Shown: positions 1-9,087, counted from the first letter of the stretch. The stretch is DNA of 64,000 nucleotides from Bacteroidota bacterium (GCA_016715945.1 JADJXJ010000001.1:1922001-1986000); one strand, 5' to 3'. Numbers and translations: made by a program. Notes: generated by a model from the letters alone, not told the origin.

Positions 1-463
1 ATGCCAGGTCGGCAACGCTTTTGAGTGGCGGATGCATGCCCCTGTACACATCAATGGTGTAGGTCATCTTCTGGAAAGTGAAAAAAGAGATGCCAATGGG
101 CAACGCCACTTTCGTCCATTGCACCGGACCACTGCCAAAAGCCGACAACAGGGCATCCACATTCTCGATGAAGAAGTTGGCATACTTGAAGTAGGCCAGC
201 AAACCAACATTCATCACAATGCTGACTGCTGCAAACATCCTTTTGCGCCGCCTTGTGTCGGAAGCATGCATTGCTTTGACCAGATAAAAATCGGCGATGA
301 TGCTCAGGATGACAATGAAGATAAAATCGGGCGCACCCCAGGCATAGAAAAACAGGCTGGCAGTGAGGGCCACATAATTTCGAAAACGGTGCGGCGAAAG
401 ATAGTAAAGCAACAAAAAGGCAGGGAGAAAATAAAGAATAAACAGGCTGCTGCTGAATACCAT
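1..463 (-). CDS. MBOAT family O-acyltransferase, N-terminal part (runs off the window)
   Basis: The reverse strand encodes about 154 residues from an ATG at 463 to the window edge. The protein begins with a hydrophobic helix (MVFSSSLFILYFLPAFLLLY), followed by FFYAWGAPDFIFI, and near the cut end contains LPIGISFFTFQKMTY and IDVYRG. These are hallmarks of the AlgI/DltB-like membrane-bound O-acyltransferases, which transfer acyl groups from the cytoplasmic side to exported polysaccharides or lipids. The catalytic His of the family lies in the missing C-terminal part, so substrate and activity cannot be judged. Family assignment is secure; alginate acetylation specifically is not implied. Confidence 0.88.
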   Translation of the reverse strand, partial: MVFSSSLFILYFLPAFLLLYYLSPHRFRNYVALTASLFFYAWGAPDFIFIVILSIIADFYLVKAMHASDTRRRKRMFAAVSIVMNVGLLAYFKYANFFIENVDALLSAFGSGPVQWTKVALPIGISFFTFQKMTYTIDVYRGMHPPLKSVADLA

Positions 464-584
464 GTGTGCCGCATTAAGATGTGAACGGGCAAAATTATGG
501 TTTTGCGCCCATTGCACACGCAAAAAAATGTAAGGCAATTGCGGTACAGTAGCCCGGATGTGCCGGGCTGAGCCTTGATTGGAA

Positions 585-1139
585 CTAGAGTGAGATGACA
601 GCCCGTATGACGCCCGGGAACATGTGCTCGTTGTGTTGTTGCAGGAGGTACATGGCTCCGTCGAAAACCAGTAAAAAACCGCCCTGAAGCACAATTGCCC
701 TGCCAAAACCCTTCAGCATATCGGCACGCTTTTCTGCTTTTGACGATCGGTGCCACATGTAAGTGCCTGCCGCCATGTAGAGGACATCAAGCCCCGCATT
801 GACCAGATATAACTTCTTGATCCTGAGATGCTCATCTGCAAGCTCCTGGAAAGGCACCGACGCCAGGTCCTGCTGCGAAAAGTTCCACATGGCATAGCCA
901 GCAATCCCCAGGTTGACCACGTTCCAGGCCAGGTTCATCTGATGAAAATAACGTGTGGCACCCTCGCTCCGCCTCATCCCGATGGCTCCGACAGTCATGT
1001 TGGCCACAGCCCAGCTGCCAAGCACAACCATCCCGGTTTGATTGGTACGCCGGCTTTTTTCGAAGAAGTCCAGCTCGGGCGAACCTGCATACAAACCCGT
1101 AGAAATAAGGACAAAGAGCAGGGGCAGGAAATGTTTCAT
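585..1139 (-). CDS. Conserved small membrane protein with signal peptide
   Basis: This 184-residue protein starts at the ATG at 1139, since an upstream in-frame TTG at 1163 would place eight polar residues before an otherwise good signal peptide (MKHFLPLLFVLISTGLYAG). The mature part has several hydrophobic stretches (MVVLGSWAVANMTVGAIGM, WNVVNLGIAGYAMW, VNAGLDVLYMAAGTYMW, FLLVFDGAMYLL), suggesting four inner-membrane helices. It resembles uncharacterised Bacteroidota membrane proteins of the DUF6992 type. I do not recognise a function. It lies downstream of uridine phosphorylase on the same strand (gap about 55 bp) and may be co-transcribed. Confidence 0.75.
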   Translation of the reverse strand: MKHFLPLLFVLISTGLYAGSPELDFFEKSRRTNQTGMVVLGSWAVANMTVGAIGMRRSEGATRYFHQMNLAWNVVNLGIAGYAMWNFSQQDLASVPFQELADEHLRIKKLYLVNAGLDVLYMAAGTYMWHRSSKAEKRADMLKGFGRAIVLQGGFLLVFDGAMYLLQQHNEHMFPGVIRAVISL

Positions 1140-1193
1140 GTGGTCAGCGTGGTTTTTTGCCAAAGTAACGATTCAAACCCTACTGTTGTTCAA

Positions 1194-2078
1194 TCAGGTA
1201 GAAGCCAGCCTGTCGAGCGTGGTGCGGATAAGCTTTTCCATATATGGCTGATAGTTGGGCGCGAACTTCTCGGTCACCCTGTTGGCAATGATCACGCACA
1301 AGGTTAGGGCGTCGTGTCCGAGCAGCTTACTCAGGCCGTACAATGCGGAGCTTTCCATTTCGAAATTGGTGATGCGGTGACCGCTGTAAGCAAACGATTC
1401 CATCTTCGAATTCATCAGCTTATCGGGCAAACGCAGCCTGAGGCTTCTTCCCTGTGGCCCGTAAAAACCTGGTGCAGTGGCGGTTACACCCCTGAGATAG
1501 CCCTGGCCGATTGTTTGCAGCAGCTCGTCGGAAGCCCTGACCACGTAAGGATGGGGCAGCAGCTTATTCCATTCGGTGTGAGCCAGAAAGGCATCTTTCA
1601 TACCCTGATCCATTACCTCTTTGGCTCCTTCGTAAAAGTAAAGCAGCCCATCGAGGCCAAGGGCATACTCTGAAGCAACCACACTGTCGCCCACCGGCAC
1701 ATCGGGCTGCAATGCCCCCGAGGTTCCCAGCCTGATCAGGCGAAGCCTGGTATGTTCGGCTTTTGGAATGCGGGTCTTAAGGTCAATATTAAATAGGGCA
1801 TCCAGTTCATTGACTACAATGTCAATATTGTCGGTACCCATACCGGTGGAGAGCACTGTGATACGTTTTCCGCGATAATAGCCGGTATGGGTGATGATTT
1901 CGCGGTTCGATACTTCGAATTCCACTTCGTCGAAAAAGGCAGACACCTTTGACACCCGTTTCGGATCGCCTACAAGAATGATATCGGTGGCCACCTGCTC
2001 GGGCATCAACCTGAGGTGATAGACCGAACCATCGGCATTGAGCGGCAGTTGCGAGTCGGGAATTGGCTTATGGGTCAT
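1194..2078 (-). CDS. udp: Uridine phosphorylase / nucleoside phosphorylase
   Basis: A 294-residue member of the PNP_UDP_1 family, which splits nucleosides with phosphate to give ribose-1-phosphate and a free base. Visible motifs are the phosphate-binding VGDPKRV near residue 36, STGMGTDNIDIVVNEL near 77, the GTSGALQPDVPVGD segment, and the nucleoside-binding FEMESSALYGLS segment. Length is slightly above the roughly 250-residue E. coli enzyme, as is common in Bacteroidota. It is transcribed divergently from cinA, and a TACCTTTG -7 box at 2100-2107 lies just upstream. Uridine specificity is inferred from overall similarity; another pyrimidine or purine substrate is possible. Confidence 0.9.
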   Translation of the reverse strand: MTHKPIPDSQLPLNADGSVYHLRLMPEQVATDIILVGDPKRVSKVSAFFDEVEFEVSNREIITHTGYYRGKRITVLSTGMGTDNIDIVVNELDALFNIDLKTRIPKAEHTRLRLIRLGTSGALQPDVPVGDSVVASEYALGLDGLLYFYEGAKEVMDQGMKDAFLAHTEWNKLLPHPYVVRASDELLQTIGQGYLRGVTATAPGFYGPQGRSLRLRLPDKLMNSKMESFAYSGHRITNFEMESSALYGLSKLLGHDALTLCVIIANRVTEKFAPNYQPYMEKLIRTTLDRLAST

Positions 2079-2091
2079 GGCATTTGCTTTC

Positions 2092-2099
2092 TAAATTTG
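2092..2099 (+). promoter_or_regulatory. -7 promoter box (TAAATTTG) for cinA
   Basis: Exact match to the Bacteroidota -7 consensus TAnnTTTG, predicting a start near 2106 and an 88-base leader for cinA. It abuts an oppositely oriented box for udp. Confidence 0.55.
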
Positions 2100-2107
2100 C
2101 AAAGGTA
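2100..2107 (-). promoter_or_regulatory. -7 promoter box (TACCTTTG on the minus strand) for udp
   Basis: Exact TAnnTTTG match read leftward, about 20 bases before the udp start codon. It directly abuts the plus-strand box for cinA, so the two RNA polymerase footprints would overlap. Confidence 0.6.
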
Positions 2108-2193
2108 ATTGGTTTGGATGAACAACCGCAGATTGGCTTCAAAGGTGAACTTAAGCGCAGCAAGGCTGTTCTAAGGCCTCAACTTCATAAGAT

Positions 2194-3447
2194 ATGCAAC
2201 AAAAAAAAGGCAAGGCAGAAATCATTTCCATAGGCGATGAGCTGATGATCGGTCAGGTTATCAACAGCAATGCTTCGTGGATGGGAGAACAATTATTCTC
2301 TGCAGGAATAGCACTTGTGCGCGTTACTACCATAGGCGACAACGAAGCCGACTTGCACGAGGCACTGGATTCCGCCCTGAACAGGGCACAGTTTGTTTTT
2401 CTGACCGGGGGGCTGGGGCCGACTTCCGACGACATCACCAAGCCTGCATTGTGCAATTATTTCGGGGTTTCGCTGGTTTGGAATCAGGAAGCTTACGCGC
2501 AGGTCGAAGCCCTCTTTGCCCGGCGGGGCATGGGCGTAACGGAGCGCAACCGCCAGCAGGCCATGCTTCCGTCCAACTGCTTGCCCATACCCAACCCCAA
2601 CGGAACAGCACCGGGAATGTGGTTCGAGCACCGGAGTTCGGTCATCGTTGCTATGCCCGGCGTGCCTTTCGAGATGAAACCCATGTTTACTGACGAAGTT
2701 CTGCCCAGGCTCAGGACAAGGTTTGGCGAGACAAACTATTTTTTCCGAACGGTGATGACCACCGGCGCCGGCGAGTCGGCCATAGCCGAACGTTTGCGGG
2801 ATTTTGAAGCCGGGCTGCCCGAGGGCTTCAAACTGGCCTACCTGCCACAGCCCGGCATTGTGCGCCTGCGCCTGGGGGCAACAGGAAGCGACGGCCAGCA
2901 GATACTTCAGATGCTCAACAGCAAGGTCTCAGAACTGGTTTCCCTCCTTCCGGATCTGGTTTATGGATTTGACAACGAAATGCCCGAGGAAACTGTTTCG
3001 CGTATGCTGCGGGAGGGCAACCTCACCCTGGGGCTGGCCGAGAGCTGCACCGGAGGTTACCTGGCGCACCTGATCACCAGCCTTCCCGGCAGCTCTGCCA
3101 TTTTCAAAGGAAGCATCGTAGCATATGCCAATGAGGCGAAAACAGCTCTGCTTGGTGTTGACGAATCGCTCATCTCTGCCTTTGGAGCTGTCAGTCAGGA
3201 AGTTGCCTTAGCTATGGCGCAGGGAGCCAGACAAAGGCTACAAACCGATTATGCGCTGGGCATTACCGGAATAGCCGGACCTGATGGCGGCACGCCCGAA
3301 AAACCTGTGGGCACAGTCTGGATTGCACTTGCCGGACCAGCGCACACCTATGCAAAGCATTTCAGGTTTGGCGACAAACGCGAGCGCAACATACGCCGAA
3401 GCGCCCTGGCAGCCCTTGATATGCTGCGCAAGGCGCTTCTGAAGTAA
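2194..3447 (+). CDS. cinA: CinA family nicotinamide-nucleotide amidase / competence-damage protein
   Basis: This 417-residue protein has the two-domain CinA layout. The N-terminal MoCF-like (molybdopterin-binding fold) domain shows EIISIGDELMIGQVINSN and LTGGLGPTSDD. The C-terminal PncC-type amidase domain, from about residue 265, carries LGLAESCTGGYLAH with the nucleophilic serine of AESCTGG and ends near GITGIAGPDGG...KPVGTVWIAL. The amidase deamidates nicotinamide mononucleotide in pyridine nucleotide recycling, and the N-terminal domain of related proteins has ADP-ribose pyrophosphatase activity. The gene stands alone between udp and the convergent fabD. Full length and intact. Confidence 0.95.
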   Translation: MQQKKGKAEIISIGDELMIGQVINSNASWMGEQLFSAGIALVRVTTIGDNEADLHEALDSALNRAQFVFLTGGLGPTSDDITKPALCNYFGVSLVWNQEAYAQVEALFARRGMGVTERNRQQAMLPSNCLPIPNPNGTAPGMWFEHRSSVIVAMPGVPFEMKPMFTDEVLPRLRTRFGETNYFFRTVMTTGAGESAIAERLRDFEAGLPEGFKLAYLPQPGIVRLRLGATGSDGQQILQMLNSKVSELVSLLPDLVYGFDNEMPEETVSRMLREGNLTLGLAESCTGGYLAHLITSLPGSSAIFKGSIVAYANEAKTALLGVDESLISAFGAVSQEVALAMAQGARQRLQTDYALGITGIAGPDGGTPEKPVGTVWIALAGPAHTYAKHFRFGDKRERNIRRSALAALDMLRKALLK

Positions 3448-3466
3448 ATTGTTTTTTCAATAACGA

Positions 3467-4357
3467 TTATTCCGGCAGGACGGCACTCATCGTCACGATG
3501 TTTCTGTCCACCTTCTTGAATAAGCCCTGCAACACCGTACCCGGGCCAACTTCGACAACAGTACGCACGCCACTGGCAATCATGTTTTGCATGATTTGCG
3601 TCCAGCGGACAGGCGAAGTGAGCTGGGCAATCAGGTTAGTTTTAATGATTTCCGGATCGTTGACCGACTGTCCGGTAACATTTTGATAAATCGGGCAGAT
3701 TCCTTTGGCAAATTTGGTGGCGTTGATGGCTTCGGCAAGCTCGAGGCGGGCAGGCTCCATGAGGGGCGAGTGGAAAGCGCCTCCAACCTTGAGGGGCAGT
3801 GCGCGTTTTGCGCCGGCTGCCAGCAGCAGTTCGCAGGCTTTGGCCACGCCGGCCTCGGTTCCGGAGATGACCAGCTGGCCGGGGCTGTTGTAGTTGGCCG
3901 GAACCACTACCTCGTCTTTTACACTGGCGCAAATGCGCTCCACTTCGGCATCGTCCATACCCAGGATGGCTGCCATGGTGCTGGGCTTGAGCTCGCAGGC
4001 GGCCTGCATGGCCATGGCACGTTTGTAGACCAGCCTGAGCCCATCTTCAAAGCTCAGCGTACGGTTGGCCACAAGCGCCGAAAACTCGCCCAGCGAGTGA
4101 CCGGCAACCATGTCGGGCTTAAATTCATCGCCCAGCACTGTGGCCAGGATCACAGAATGAAGAAAAATTGCCGGCTGGGTGACCTTGGTTTGACGCAAGT
4201 CTTCTTCCGTACCATCGAACATCAGTTCGGTGATCTTGAATTTGAGGATGGTATTGGCCTTCTGAAACAACTCTTTTGCTTTGGCCGATTTCTCGTAAAG
4301 GTCTTTACCCATACCCGGGTACTGTGCTCCCTGACCGGGAAAAACATAAGCTTTCAT
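3467..4357 (-). CDS. fabD: Malonyl-CoA:ACP transacylase
   Basis: A 296-residue FabD that loads malonyl groups onto acyl carrier protein for fatty acid synthesis. It begins with the family signature FPGQGAQYPGMGKDLYE, has the nucleophile motif GHSLGEFSALVAN near residue 93, and the catalytic histidine in GGAFHSPLMEPAR. Length matches the family. It is convergent with cinA (gap of about 20 bp) and lies downstream of folE on the same strand. No other fab genes are nearby. Confidence 0.96.
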   Translation of the reverse strand: MKAYVFPGQGAQYPGMGKDLYEKSAKAKELFQKANTILKFKITELMFDGTEEDLRQTKVTQPAIFLHSVILATVLGDEFKPDMVAGHSLGEFSALVANRTLSFEDGLRLVYKRAMAMQAACELKPSTMAAILGMDDAEVERICASVKDEVVVPANYNSPGQLVISGTEAGVAKACELLLAAGAKRALPLKVGGAFHSPLMEPARLELAEAINATKFAKGICPIYQNVTGQSVNDPEIIKTNLIAQLTSPVRWTQIMQNMIASGVRTVVEVGPGTVLQGLFKKVDRNIVTMSAVLPE

Positions 4358-4552
4358 AGTGTCTGGTTTAGTTGAACCAAAGGAGGCCGCTCGCGCATCA
4401 GTTTCCGGAGAAATGTTTCACGGGGCAGCGGCAAAAATAACAATTTCGTTGCGCCCTTCCGTTTGGCTGTTTCCGCAATATTTCAACAACACGCCCCCTT
4501 TTATGCACACATTGCAGCTCAGGAAAGGTAAAATGGTTTTCAATAGCCTGTC

Positions 4553-5182
4553 TCAGATATGCATCCTGTTCTGGATCAGGCTGATAAATTCTGCCCTGGT
4601 TTCCATCCTTTGAAAGGCTCCTGTAAAATCGCTGGTGGTTGTTACCGAACTTTGCTTTTGCACCCCACGCATCGACATGCATAGATGGCGGGCCTCAATG
4701 ACCACAGCCACACCGAGCGGATTGAGGGCAGTCTGGATGGCTTCTTTGATTTGGGTGGTCAGCCTTTCCTGTACCTGCAGGCGCCTTGCATAAGCTTCCA
4801 CCACCCTGGCTATTTTACTTAGTCCGGTGATGTATCCGTTAGGGATGTAGCCCACGTGCGCCTTGCCGATGAAAGGAATCATATGGTGTTCGCAAAGCGA
4901 AAAAACCTCGATGTCTTTCACGATGACCATCTCCCGGTAGTCCTCTTTGAATTTGGCTGAAAGCAGGATCTGCACCGGATCGTGGTCGTAGCCCTGGGTT
5001 AAAAACTGGATTGCTTTGGCAACACGCTTTGGGGTATCCAGCAGGCCCTCCCGGGTGGGGTCTTCGCCAATGAGGCGCAGAATGGCTTCGTAGTGCGCCT
5101 GAAGCTCAGCGAGCTTTTCGGGCGCATATTTTTCTATCTTTTCGTAGCCAAGCAGTGGTTTAGGCTGGTGCTTACTGGTCAT
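4553..5182 (-). CDS. folE: GTP cyclohydrolase I (first copy)
   Basis: This 209-residue enzyme converts GTP to 7,8-dihydroneopterin triphosphate, the first step to folate or other pterins. The zinc ligands are visible as C97 and H100 in LCEHH and C168 in RHLCMSMRG, and the GLSKIARVVEAYARRLQVQERLT core is intact. A TAACTTTG -7 box at 5203-5210 sits about 20 bases upstream. A second folE lies at 29487-30233; this copy differs from it in core residues (FSLCEHHMIPF, MRGVQKQSS) and lacks the His-rich extension. Both look catalytically complete, so separate roles such as folate versus queuosine or another pterin are possible but not shown. Confidence 0.95.
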   Translation of the reverse strand: MTSKHQPKPLLGYEKIEKYAPEKLAELQAHYEAILRLIGEDPTREGLLDTPKRVAKAIQFLTQGYDHDPVQILLSAKFKEDYREMVIVKDIEVFSLCEHHMIPFIGKAHVGYIPNGYITGLSKIARVVEAYARRLQVQERLTTQIKEAIQTALNPLGVAVVIEARHLCMSMRGVQKQSSVTTTSDFTGAFQRMETRAEFISLIQNRMHI

Positions 5183-5202
5183 TCTTCAGGTATTTCGAGC
5201 TG

Positions 5203-5210
5203 CAAAGTTA
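5203..5210 (-). promoter_or_regulatory. -7 promoter box (TAACTTTG on the minus strand) for folE
   Basis: Exact TAnnTTTG match about 20 bases upstream of the folE start, overlapping the end of the 135-residue membrane protein gene. It suggests folE has its own promoter within the bactofilin-AtpZ run. Confidence 0.55.
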
Positions 5211-5615
5211 GGATTGTTTGCCGGCAGGTTTGAAATTACCGCGCGGCTTTTGCATCCTGACGGCCAGCCGTGATTCGAATACCGCATAAACAGCATAGTA
5301 AACAAGAAAAAGCAACAGAAAGATACGCGCCTCACCTTTGTTGAACAACAGGTAAACAACAATGAAAGTGAGGTATAACAGCAGTTTCAGTCCTGTGCTG
5401 ATCAGAAAAAAATTGGCAAACGCATGCTGTTTCTTGTGCATCACCTTCAGAAAATAGCCAAAGAACAGGCCTCCGGAAACATAGAAAAGCAAGAGCGACC
5501 AGATCCATCCATTGGTTTGCCAGTTATCGGGCAAAAACGACAGGGCTATCCATGTGATTGCTGCAAGGCCCAGGGTGATCCACAGCTGCTTGAGCAGGTA
5601 TTGACGCAGGGTCAT
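5208..5615 (-). CDS. AtpI-like small membrane protein (probable ATP synthase accessory)
   Basis: A 135-residue protein with four predicted helices (WITLGLAAITWIALSF, WIWSLLLFYVSGGLFFGYF, FANFFLISTGLKLLLYLTFIVVYLL, IFLLLFLVYYAVYAVF) and a basic tail. In Bacteroidota a protein of this size and topology commonly sits between an AtpZ/AtpI gene and atpB and is thought to aid F0 assembly. The start overlaps the end of the AtpZ-like gene by four bases, so translation is probably coupled. The expected atpB does not follow; folE does. Function is inferred from position and topology only. Confidence 0.7.
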   Translation of the reverse strand: MTLRQYLLKQLWITLGLAAITWIALSFLPDNWQTNGWIWSLLLFYVSGGLFFGYFLKVMHKKQHAFANFFLISTGLKLLLYLTFIVVYLLFNKGEARIFLLLFLVYYAVYAVFESRLAVRMQKPRGNFKPAGKQS

Positions 5616-5857
5616 GATTTATTCTTTTTGTTGAGCAAGTCTTTGGTGGCGTAATAAATTGCCAAAGCAACCGATAAACCGCTCAGCACAACCGTAAACA
5701 GCGGAAACTGCCAGCCGGTGGCGCTGTCGGCCCACCAGCCACCTGCCACGCCGGCGAGAATGATAAACAGCATCTGGAAGGCCATGGCAGAATAGCGGGC
5801 GTAAGTTTTAAGCTGATCGGGCAACTTACCTTTTCTTTCTTCTTTTGAATCAGTCAT
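5612..5857 (-). CDS. AtpZ/AtpI family protein
   Basis: An 81-residue protein starting at the ATG at 5857. An open frame continues further upstream but runs through the bactofilin gene and is not plausible. After a charged N-terminus there are two hydrophobic helices (AMAFQMLFIILAGVAGGWWAD and FPLFTVVLSGLSVALAIYYATKD), the pattern of the F1F0-ATPase accessory AtpZ/AtpI family, implicated in c-ring assembly or magnesium transport. The gene overlaps bactofilin by eight bases upstream and the next gene by four bases downstream, forming a tightly coupled set. Confidence 0.85.
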   Translation of the reverse strand: MTDSKEERKGKLPDQLKTYARYSAMAFQMLFIILAGVAGGWWADSATGWQFPLFTVVLSGLSVALAIYYATKDLLNKKNKS

Positions 5858-6218
5858 TGGTGGATTTGTTCCCGGCAACCATGACGCATCTGCCATTGAA
5901 AACCGCTCCAACCTCGATGGCCAGCCTGGCCGTAACCAAATCGCCCTGTACCTCAGCTGAGGCCTTGAGCGTGGTGAGTTCGGCCGTGTTGATGTTGCCA
6001 TTAACCTTGCCAGAAATGTCGGCATTGGCACAGTTAATGTTACCCTCGACCACGCCGGTAGATCCGATGACAATGCGGCCCTGACTCTTGATATTACCCT
6101 GAAGGTTTCCATCAATCCGAAAATCACCCTGAAGCTCGATATCGCCTTTGATGATTGTGCCCTGGCCCAGGATGTTCCTCACCGCAGAATCGTGCACAAC
6201 AGATGTAAGCTTTCTCAA
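5850..6218 (-). CDS. Bactofilin family polymer-forming protein
   Basis: This 122-residue protein is a single bactofilin domain. It shows the repeating right-handed beta-helix pattern of glycine, valine and isoleucine (GTIIKGDIELQGDFRIDG, GRIVIGSTGVVEGNI, ADISGKVNGNI) with short polar tails. Bactofilins polymerise without nucleotide into membrane-associated filaments that place cell-wall enzymes or other partners. It lies between porW/sprE and the AtpZ gene on the same strand, separated from porW by about 20 bp, so it may be in the same transcript. What it scaffolds here is unknown. Confidence 0.9.
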   Translation of the reverse strand: MRKLTSVVHDSAVRNILGQGTIIKGDIELQGDFRIDGNLQGNIKSQGRIVIGSTGVVEGNINCANADISGKVNGNINTAELTTLKASAEVQGDLVTARLAIEVGAVFNGRCVMVAGNKSTND

Positions 6219-6241
6219 TTTTTTCAGTATTTGGTTAACAA

Positions 6242-8900
6242 TTACGGATAATATTTCTTCAGGAACCTGCTGTATTCCTGTATGTCTTTCTGTCGGTAGA
6301 AGACTGGATAGTTCGACAGCGAAACCGGCATTACGAAATAATCGCCGGGGTTGACGCCCCCGAAAACGTAATCGGACTGCGCAAGGGCCACCCTGTACGA
6401 TTCAGCCTCGTTGCTTCCCGCAAAGTTGCCCACAGTAATCAGGGTGTATTCGTCGTTGAGCACCAGGCTACGCAGGTTAAGGTTGGATGTCGCAAAATTG
6501 CGTGAATTGAAATCGGACAACCTCACCCTAAGAGGATCGATGCGCACCCTGGCGGTGTTGGCTACCACCATCACAAGATGACCTGATTCAGGTTCAAAGG
6601 TATAGGGGAAAGTTTCTTCGGCCTGGCCTTCTGCGGGCTGATCACCGGGCAGATCAGGCACTTCCACATTGAGTTTGTAGGTTTGGTTCAGCCCGCGAAG
6701 GATGGAAGCAGCAAGCGGGGCTACGGGGCTGGTCTGGTAGGAACGCACAATGTTTTCGAGCACAACCGCCATAGAATCAACCACATACACACGACCCATA
6801 GCTACTGCCCTCAGAAACTCGAATCGCGGAAAGAGGTCAACATCGTTGCTGTACAAGTTTCTTGCTCTTGTGGTATTAAGCAGCACCCTGAAATACTCCT
6901 CATTTTGATAGGCCTGCAAAGTCTGCTCATAAAAACTCAGGGATTCATCCCCCATGGCTGCCTTTTTGACAAAATACTCCGGATCTTCGATCACACGCGC
7001 GTAATCGGTGTTCGGATAGAGCTGGGTGATGAGTGAGGCGTATCGTTCGGCATCGGATGTTTCACCTCTTGCAAGGTGCATACGGTAGAGCGAGTACCAG
7101 GCCTGAAGCCTGAATTCAGTCTCTGAAAACCTGTTTAACAACATGTTGTAAGCCTCAATCGAGCGCGGATAGTCGTTGAGCTTCTCCTTATAAATATAGC
7201 CTAAATTATTCAGGGCTTCTTCGATCATATAGAGCGAAGCTTCCCTGGCTTCGGGTGTGAGCGGGAGGTCGCGAAGGTAATATTCGCGGTCAGTTTCGGT
7301 GTAGGTTTTTGCCGCCGAGTCGGCAGGGTTATTTCCTCCGGCAACTCCTCCGAGGGCAATGTTTTCGCTTCCTACCGACCCCAGACTCGACTTGTCGCTG
7401 ATGCGCCAGTTGTCTTCGAGCTTGCGCCGGCCCCACTTTCGAAGGAATTCGGTATATCCGAAGCTCAGGGTATTGGGATTGTAGAAATACCATTCCCGCG
7501 ACTGGTCAACAGGCGAACCTCCGCCCCTCATGCCCATTTCGCGGTTCATGAGCACGTTTCGCTCCATTTCGCGCTCTTCCTGTTCTTTTCTGGCTCTCTC
7601 ATCTTTGATGGCCCTGATGATGCCATCGATGAGCCCCATGCGGCTCACCGAGTCCATGCTTGCCACCCTGAGCAGGCTGTCCTGCAACCGGATTGTGTTC
7701 AGGTTGTCAACCAGTTCGCTGAGCACGGTAGCCTTGTTGCGGATGCTGTCGTAGCCCGGGAAATCGCGGTTGAGGGCGCTCACGGCGGTATCGTAATAAG
7801 CCTGGGCATTGATGTAGTCGTTGAGGTCGAAATACATGGAAGCCAGCCTCAGGCTCGACGAAGCCTGCTGTTGTTTGTTGCGCGTGCTGCGGGCTACCGA
7901 AAGGCGGAGGTATTCCATGGCTTTTTCGGTATCGCCTTCGCCCAGGGCAATATCGGCCAGTGCTGCATAAATCTTGTCGTGGTAGTCGTCGTTCTTTGGG
8001 TCGCGTAACATGCGCTGCAGGCTCCTGACCAGGTCGCGGCTGCTGCCGCTGGTGCTTTCGAAATTGCGGGCCATATTGATGCGGGCCTCGAACGCCATGG
8101 CATAACTTGGGTTGGCCTTTGAGCACCCGGGCAAAATATTCGTTGGCTTTTTGTTTATCCCCGTACAGCTGGTGAATCTGTCCAACGATAAAGAGCACCC
8201 GGGTGCGGTAATACTTGCTCCGTGTTTCGCTGAGCGACTGATTCAAAACATCCAGGGCCTGGTTGTAGCGACCGGCGGCAATCAGAAAATCAGCTGCCAC
8301 CAGACTGAGGTTTTCGCGCACTTCGCGGGGCATAATGGCAGTGCGGCTCCTGCTGCGCAGCGACTCAATCATGGCTTCGGCCCGTTCGAACTGACCGAGC
8401 TGGGTATAGGTTCGCACCAGCCAAAGGTCGGCCGTGTGGGTAATGTCGTTGTAGTTGTATTGGCTGGCCACAAACTCGAATGTACGGCGTGCGCTGATAT
8501 AATCCTGCTTGTAAAAATGCGCCTTGCCCATCATCAGGTAGCTGTCGTCAATCCAGCGCACCTGCTCCCTGCCCCCGAATACCATAGAGTGTTTTTGCAC
8601 TCCTATGGCACCTTTTTCGATCGCACGCTCCATCTGCGCATTGATTCTGGCCGCTTCAGATTTTGAGCCATAGTTGAAAACCCTCAGCACCTTCGAATAG
8701 TCATCTTCGGCCGATTTGCGCAGCTCGGCCACGCCAGCCTTGAGACTTTCGTTTCCGTTCCAGTAAACATTGTAACGACTTGTCAGGTTATGATAAGCCC
8801 GCCTTGTCCAGGTATTCTTTTTGGTGGAACACGCCTGCGCCAACAACAGCAGAGCAGGCAGAAGCAAAAGGTAAGATTTGTTTCTAAAAAAAGCTTTCAT
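6242..8900 (-). CDS. porW: T9SS-associated TPR lipoprotein PorW/SprE, interrupted by one frameshift
   Basis: Two overlapping frames join into one protein of about 886 residues. The first begins at ATG 8900 with a lipoprotein signal (LLLLAQAC) and TPR-like repeats (YISARRTFEFVASQYNYND, YNQALDVLNQSL); the upstream ATG at 8915 would only add five residues before the signal. Near 8118-8120 (AAA on the coding strand) the reading passes into the second frame, where dropping one A restores VLKANPSYAMAFEARINMA. The rest contains further TPRs and the region RKWGRRKLEDNW typical of PorW/SprE, a periplasmic lipoprotein needed for type IX secretion. Either the base is a sequencing error or the gene is broken; the downstream frame shows no other damage. 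Confidence 0.8.
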
Positions 8901-8976
8901 CCGGATGTATTGCAACCTGTTCTAACGTCCGTCAGCGCAACTTAGTCTGTAAGCACGACATAAAAGCGCTTCGCAG

Positions 8977-8984
8977 CAAAGGTA
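8977..8984 (-). promoter_or_regulatory. -7 promoter box (TACCTTTG on the minus strand) for porW
   Basis: Exact TAnnTTTG match about 77 bases upstream of the lipoprotein start codon. Confidence 0.45.
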
Positions 8985-9054
8985 TGCAAATTCCTTCCTG
9001 AGATGTTGCCCTGCCCCAAACCTGGCTTGTGATTCACTGCAAGCGGATTAATCG

Positions 9055-9062
9055 TAACTTTG
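9055..9062 (+). promoter_or_regulatory. -7 promoter box (TAACTTTG) for the M23 peptidase
   Basis: Exact TAnnTTTG match ending 25 bases before the start codon at 9088, predicting a leader of under 20 bases. Confidence 0.55.
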
Positions 9063-9087
9063 CACCGCTCAGGCAGCAAACCCTCAT

